From: Nemertoderma westbladi
Lineage: Eukaryota > Xenacoelomorpha > Nemertodermatida > Nemertodermatidae
Assembly (NCBI GenBank): GCA_032718475.1
Contig: JAUCBJ010007472.1
Span: 1-34,513, forward strand
DNA length: 34,513 bases
Reading direction: 5' to 3'
Every line of letters begins with the position of its first letter. Position 1 is the stretch's first letter. This document shows, in pieces, positions 29,888-34,513 of the stretch. Under the pieces are notes generated by a model, which was given only the letters and a program-made list of their open reading frames with translations, had not been told where the DNA came from and searched no databases. The translations under genes were made by a program, and so were the position numbers.

Positions 29888-32293
29888 GGGTCAATAAGCT
29901 TAAAAGTGGCCAAAAAGTGGTACAAATTGACCGAAAAATTTTTGTCGGAAATTAGTGCCATACCATACACCATTCGAAAGATAATTTCATGGCGAATCTT
30001 GTGATGGTAGAGGGAGAGCATGACGCGCCGCTCAAAGGGAGATATATGGCAAAAACTAATGTTATATCTGTAACGTTTTTGTCTACCACTGTAACGCATT
30101 ACAGTGATGACATTTATGGGACAAACGTCTGTAACGGCCATCTGTAACGGTAATTATGTTATATGGATTTTGCAGTATTTATAACTTATTGCTTCGACAA
30201 TAAGGTAATTTATTGGACAAACATCTGTAACAAACAGCGATATCTGCCCATAACCATCGCATCCACTAAATTATATGTACTTAATACACAAGATTTCAAT
30301 AAATAGAAAATGTTTTTCATTAACATTTTTCTGTGTAACCGATAATCTTGTTTTACACGATTTTTTTTATCACGTTTTAAATTTTCTCTATCGCGCCGCT
30401 TTTTATATGCTTGTTTAAAATACTCTGTATAACAACCGCGCGGTCCATTTTTTCTCTGTACTTATTTAACCGCTCCCTGGCGTTTCTCTGCAACTGATTC
30501 AGAGACGTCCATTACCTCATCCAATAAACGGATTTGACTAAACTTATCACAATAATATAAGTAAGTGAGTGATGTTAAGCCAATGATTTCGAAATTGATA
30601 GTAAAATATAGGCCTTTTATACGCATTAGAGTATTTAATCATTAGAGTAAACTATAATCTTACATTGAAGTTACACAAGACTCACTGATAACACTCACTG
30701 GATTATTTACTTTTGTTTATTTATTGCTTCATGTCAGATGAAATTAGACATACAAATTTATTGAACTCTATCTATATACTGTACGTCTGCAGACCCAAAA
30801 CGAAAAACAAAACATTGGGCAAAGTACCGTCCGTACAATATATTGTATGTTAAAAAAAACACTGTTTGTAGGAAATGTATCTTCTACAATTCTAAACGAA
30901 ATAAAGCGAAATTTTCCAGAAAGCACATTTTATTAATACATAAAATTTATAGGATGGAGATTGTATATACTTTGCAATTAATTCCTAGATTAAGATTACT
31001 TAGCACGGACCCAGAAGCTCTGGATTCATACCAATTTCATATGTGAAGTGAATCTGCGCTTTACTCCCCAGAATCCACAATCACCTCTTCCCGGATAGAG
31101 ATAAACATGAATCCGTGTTTTACTCCCCTTACGGGATCCAGTAACACTTGACAATGAAAATTAGCTTGAATTCGCATTTTGCATTCATTTCCGGATTTCA
31201 TGAAAATCCGGATCCGCGTTTTAACCCCAAAATCCTAGTACCGATCCGGATCCTGCATCCAGTTCCGCGTTTTACACTTACCCATCTTACACTACCACAT
31301 TACCATGAGCAGTTAGGATGTCAGTAGGAAGACTAAGAACGTATCAAACGCGTAGGCATTCAAATAGTGTCAGTGATGCCTTATTGTATTTCAGGATGAC
31401 ACTCCGTTACAGATAGGACTGTCATACAGATTGGACTGAAAACCTACAGTCTGTAACGCATCGATAACTGGTTATATAATGCGTTACAGATGAGACATGC
31501 CCGATCTGTAACGCACTGCACTGTAACGGTGACGCGTTACAGATGGTTGACAAAAACGCTTACCACGGCCATACATCCTAGGTGTTTATATATCACATTA
31601 ACTCTTGGGGTTGATGCGGCATAAATTCAAATTGCCTTTCCACACGTACCATTATACTTGTATGAGATTAATATTATCAAAATCTATGGCCACATTTGTA
31701 GCGTTACAGATATGGACGTTTATGCTTTCTATATTGACTTTGTTAAACATAAATGCTTCCCAAATGAGATGACCTTCACCTTTGTATGTGATATTTGGCC
31801 TATATATGTTAGAAACCCTGTTGATTCTAAATATATCAAAACTGAAAACCTACAGTTACTACTTCAGATTCTAGACGTAAATGTTACAGATGTGACACAA
31901 AAATTGAAAAATCCATGCCCATTTTATGTATCGATCTCAAATGGTTCAATATGAATATTATGGCCTGAAATATATCGGAAAAGAAAGCAAAACATCTAAG
32001 CTTCCCAACAATATATAGGTTTCCTATATATTTGCCACTTGGGGTAATAAAATTTACAGTTGTTTGTGGTCTTGTCACGTAAGGGACAACTGATTTTCAC
32101 GATATTTCAGTCTTTGATGGGGCATATCTTTTGACTGCCTTTACAGATTTTGATAATTTTTAGTGCGTAAGCTGCGCAAATAAATTAGCTACAAAATAAT
32201 ATATAACTTTATTATATACGAATAAATTAAAGCATTTAAAATTATATCGTAACTTCCGGACAAACCATTGGCCACTTTTAAGCTTATTGACCC
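29888..32293. mobile_element. 2406-bp TIR element inserted in the satellite, unclassified family
   Basis: The ends GGGTCAATAAGCTTAAAAGT (continuing to 29913) and 32268-32293 are perfect 26-bp inverted repeats. Flanking ATGT at 29884-29887 and 32294-32297 looks like a 4-bp target duplication: removing the element and one ATGT gives CTATATGTGTGTCTCC, a unit variant found elsewhere in the array (for example 25144). Near both ends there are clusters of CTGTAACG in either orientation, at least eleven in total (30068-30149 and 31405-31709). The middle has five loose copies of GATCCGCGTTTTACTCCCC (31050-31275). Short frames at 30843-31046 and 31658-31954 have no recognised domain. It is therefore probably non-autonomous; a 4-bp duplication occurs in Sola-type and some other superfamilies. 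Confidence 0.85.
31050..31280. repeat. Degenerate GATCCGCGTTTTACTCCCC repeat in the 2.4-kb element
   Basis: Five related segments begin near 31050, 31109, 31168, 31210 and 31262 (GAATCTGCGCTTTACTCCCC, GAATCCGTGTTTTACTCCCC, GAATTCGCATTTTGC, GGATCCGCGTTTTAACCCC, GTTCCGCGTTTTACAC). Spacing is 42-59 bp, so this is an old tandem repeat or clustered binding sites. Confidence 0.6.
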
Positions 32294-34513
32294 ATGTGTG
32301 TCTCCTTGTAACGTGTGAAATGGTGGCACCCAGAACCATTGATCGTGTTCTATATGGGTGTGTCGTTGTAACGTGTGTAATGGCGGCACCCAGAACCATT
32401 GATCGTGTTCTATATGGGTGTGTCGTTGTAACGTGTGTAATGGCGGCACCCAGAACCATTGATCGTGTTCTATACGGGTGTGTCGTTGTAACGTGTGTAA
32501 TGGCTGCACCCAGAACCATTGATCGTGTTCTATACGGGTGTGTCGTTGTAACGTGTGTAATGGCGGCACCCAGAACCATTGATCGTGTTCTATACGGGTG
32601 TGTCGTTGTAACGTGTGTAATGGCTGCACCCAGAACCATTGATCGTGTTCTATATGGGTGTGTCGTTGTAACGTGTGTAATGGCGGCACCCAGAACCATT
32701 GATCGTGTTCTATACGGGTGTGTCGTTGTAACGTGTGTAATGGCGGCACCCAGAACCATTGATCGTGTTCTATATGGGTGTGTCGTTGTAACGTGTGTAA
32801 TGGTGGCACCCAGAACCATTGATCGTGTTCTATATGGGTGTGTCGTTGTAACGTGTGTAATGGCGGCACCCAGAATCATTGATCGTGTTCTATACGGGTG
32901 TGTAATGGCGGCACCCAGAACCATTGATCGTGTTCTATATGGGTGTGTCGTTGTAACGTGTGTAATGGTGGCACCCAGAACCATTGATCGTGTTCTATAT
33001 GGGTGTGTCGTTGTAACGTGTGTAATGGCGGCACCCAGAATCATTGATCGTGTTCTATACGGGTGTGTAATGGCGGCACCCAGAACCATTGATCGTGTTC
33101 TATATGGGTGTGTCGTTGTAACGTGTGTAATGGTGGCACCCAGAACCATTGATCGTGTTCTATATGGGTGTGTCGTTGTAACGTGTGTAATGGCTGCACC
33201 CAGAATCATTGATCGTGTTCTATACGGGTGTGTCGTTGTAACGTGTGTTAATGGCGGCACCCAGAACCATTGATCGTGTTCTATATGTGTGTCTCCTTGT
33301 AACGTGTGAAATGGTGGCACCCAGAACCATTGATCGTGTTCTATATGGGTGTGTCGTTGTAACGTGTGTAATGGCTGCACCCAGAATCATTGATCGTGTT
33401 CTATACGGGTGTGTCGTTGTAACGTGTGTTAATGGCGGCACCCAGAACCATTGATCGTGTTCTATATGTGTCTCCTTGTAACGGGTGAAATGGTGGCACC
33501 CAGAACCATTGATCGTGTTCTATATGGGTGTCTCCTTGTAACGTGTGAAATGGTGGCACCCAGAACCATTGATCGTGTTCTATATGGGTGTGTCGTTGTA
33601 ACGTGTGTAATGGCGGCACCCAGAACCATTGATCGTGTTCTATATGGGTGTGTCGTTGTAACGTGTGTAATGGCGGCACCCAGAACCATTGATCGTGTTC
33701 TATACGGGTGTGTCGTTGTAACGTGTGTAATGGCTGCACCCAGAACCATTGATCGTGTTCTATACGGGTGTGTCGTTGTAACGTGTGTAATGGCGGCACC
33801 CAGAACCATTGATCGTGTTCTATATGTGTGTCTCCTTGTAACGTGTGAAATGGTGGCACCCAGAACCATTGATCGTGTTCTATATGGGTGTGTCGTTGTA
33901 ACGTGTGTAATGGCGGCACCCAGAACCATTGATCGTGTTCTATATGGGTGTGTCGTTGTAACGTGTGTAATGGCGGCACCCAGAACCATTGATCGTGTTC
34001 TATACGGGTGTGTCGTTGTAACGTGTGTAATGGCTGCACCCAGAACCATTGATCGTGTTCTATACGGGTGTGTCGTTGTAACGTGTGTAATGGCGGCACC
34101 CAGAACCATTGATCGTGTTCTATACGGGTGTGTCGTTGTAACGTGTGTAATGGCTGCACCCAGAACCATTGATCGTGTTCTATATGGGTGTGTCGTTGTA
34201 ACGTGTGTAATGGCTGCACCCAGAACCATTGATCGTGTTCTATATGGGTGTGTCGTTGTAACGTGTGTAATGGCTGCACCCAGAATCATTGATCGTGTTC
34301 TATACGGGTGTGTCGTTGTAACGTGTGTAATGGCGGCACCCAGAACCATTGATCGTGTTCTATATGGGTGTCTCCTTGTAACGTGTGTAATGGTGGCACC
34401 CAGAACCATTGATCGTGTTCTATATGGGTGTGTCGTTGTAACGTGTGTAATGGCGGCACCCAGAACCATTGATCGTGTTCTATATGGGTGTGTCGTTGTA
34501 ACGTGTGTAATGG
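32294..34513. repeat. 60-bp satellite, continuation to the window end (about 37 copies)
   Basis: Same family as 23747-29883, resuming directly after the 2.4-kb element with GTGTGTCTCCTTGTAACGTG. Short units recur near 32900 and 33067, again with about 2-3 intervening full units, which matches the higher-order pattern of the left block. The array runs off the window. Confidence 0.96.

Noticed and set aside
23706-34469. Many open frames of 70-400 codons on both strands with TCVMAAPRTIDRVLYG, TRSMVLGAAITHVTT or HIEHDQWFWVPPLHTLQ repeats
   Set aside because: All are produced by the 60-bp period, occur on both strands and in several frames at once, and break only where a unit has a length change. 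No start context, splice sites or selection on codon positions is visible.

Overview
This is a metazoan nuclear window: AT-rich, with spliced exons, a ketohexokinase gene, non-LTR retrotransposon remnants, nested cut-and-paste transposons and about eight families of tandem repeat, which together fill roughly half of it. The species cannot be named from the sequence. A small marine invertebrate would fit, but that is inference. There is no bacterial operon structure and no CRISPR array.

Layout. 1-2246 is a 30-bp minisatellite that starts exactly at the 5' splice site of a minus-strand gene. Two exons of that gene, 2247-2324 and 2626-2808, encode a myosin-XVIII-like coiled coil. 2809-5400 is mostly non-coding, with a 45-bp x3 repeat, a CpG-rich hairpin cluster and one candidate small inverted-repeat element. 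5405-6870 is a 63-bp array, and 7496-9020 a 21-bp array with a decayed, partly inverted left flank. 9633-10583 (minus) is the only intact protein gene, an unspliced ketohexokinase.

About 10798-16304 is a large fold-back structure with arms of 1 kb or more. Its left arm is broken by a LINE fragment (12231-12975) and by a second inverted-repeat element (12977-14612), which itself contains a 1281-bp TIR element (13213-14493). 16590-18240 holds an old direct duplication. 18960-21260 is a minus-strand LINE split by a 1263-bp hAT-type element (8-bp target duplication), itself split by a 379-bp fold-back element (9-bp target duplication).

21328-21620 is a 61-bp array and 21769-23694 a 44-bp G-rich array. 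At 23695-23746 lies a 52-bp perfect palindrome made of two head-to-head copies of the SMART/cDNA-type PCR primer. It is synthetic, so the 44-bp and 60-bp arrays on either side are probably joined artificially. 23747 to the window end is a 60-bp satellite with 1715-bp higher-order duplication, interrupted at 29888-32293 by a 2.4-kb element with perfect 26-bp TIRs, an apparent 4-bp target duplication and clustered CTGTAACG motifs.

The few genes do not work together in any visible pathway. The main interest is the minisatellite seeded at a splice donor, the datable transposon nests, the 2.4-kb unclassified element and the adapter junction, which warns that copy numbers and adjacency in the right third of the window may not be reliable.
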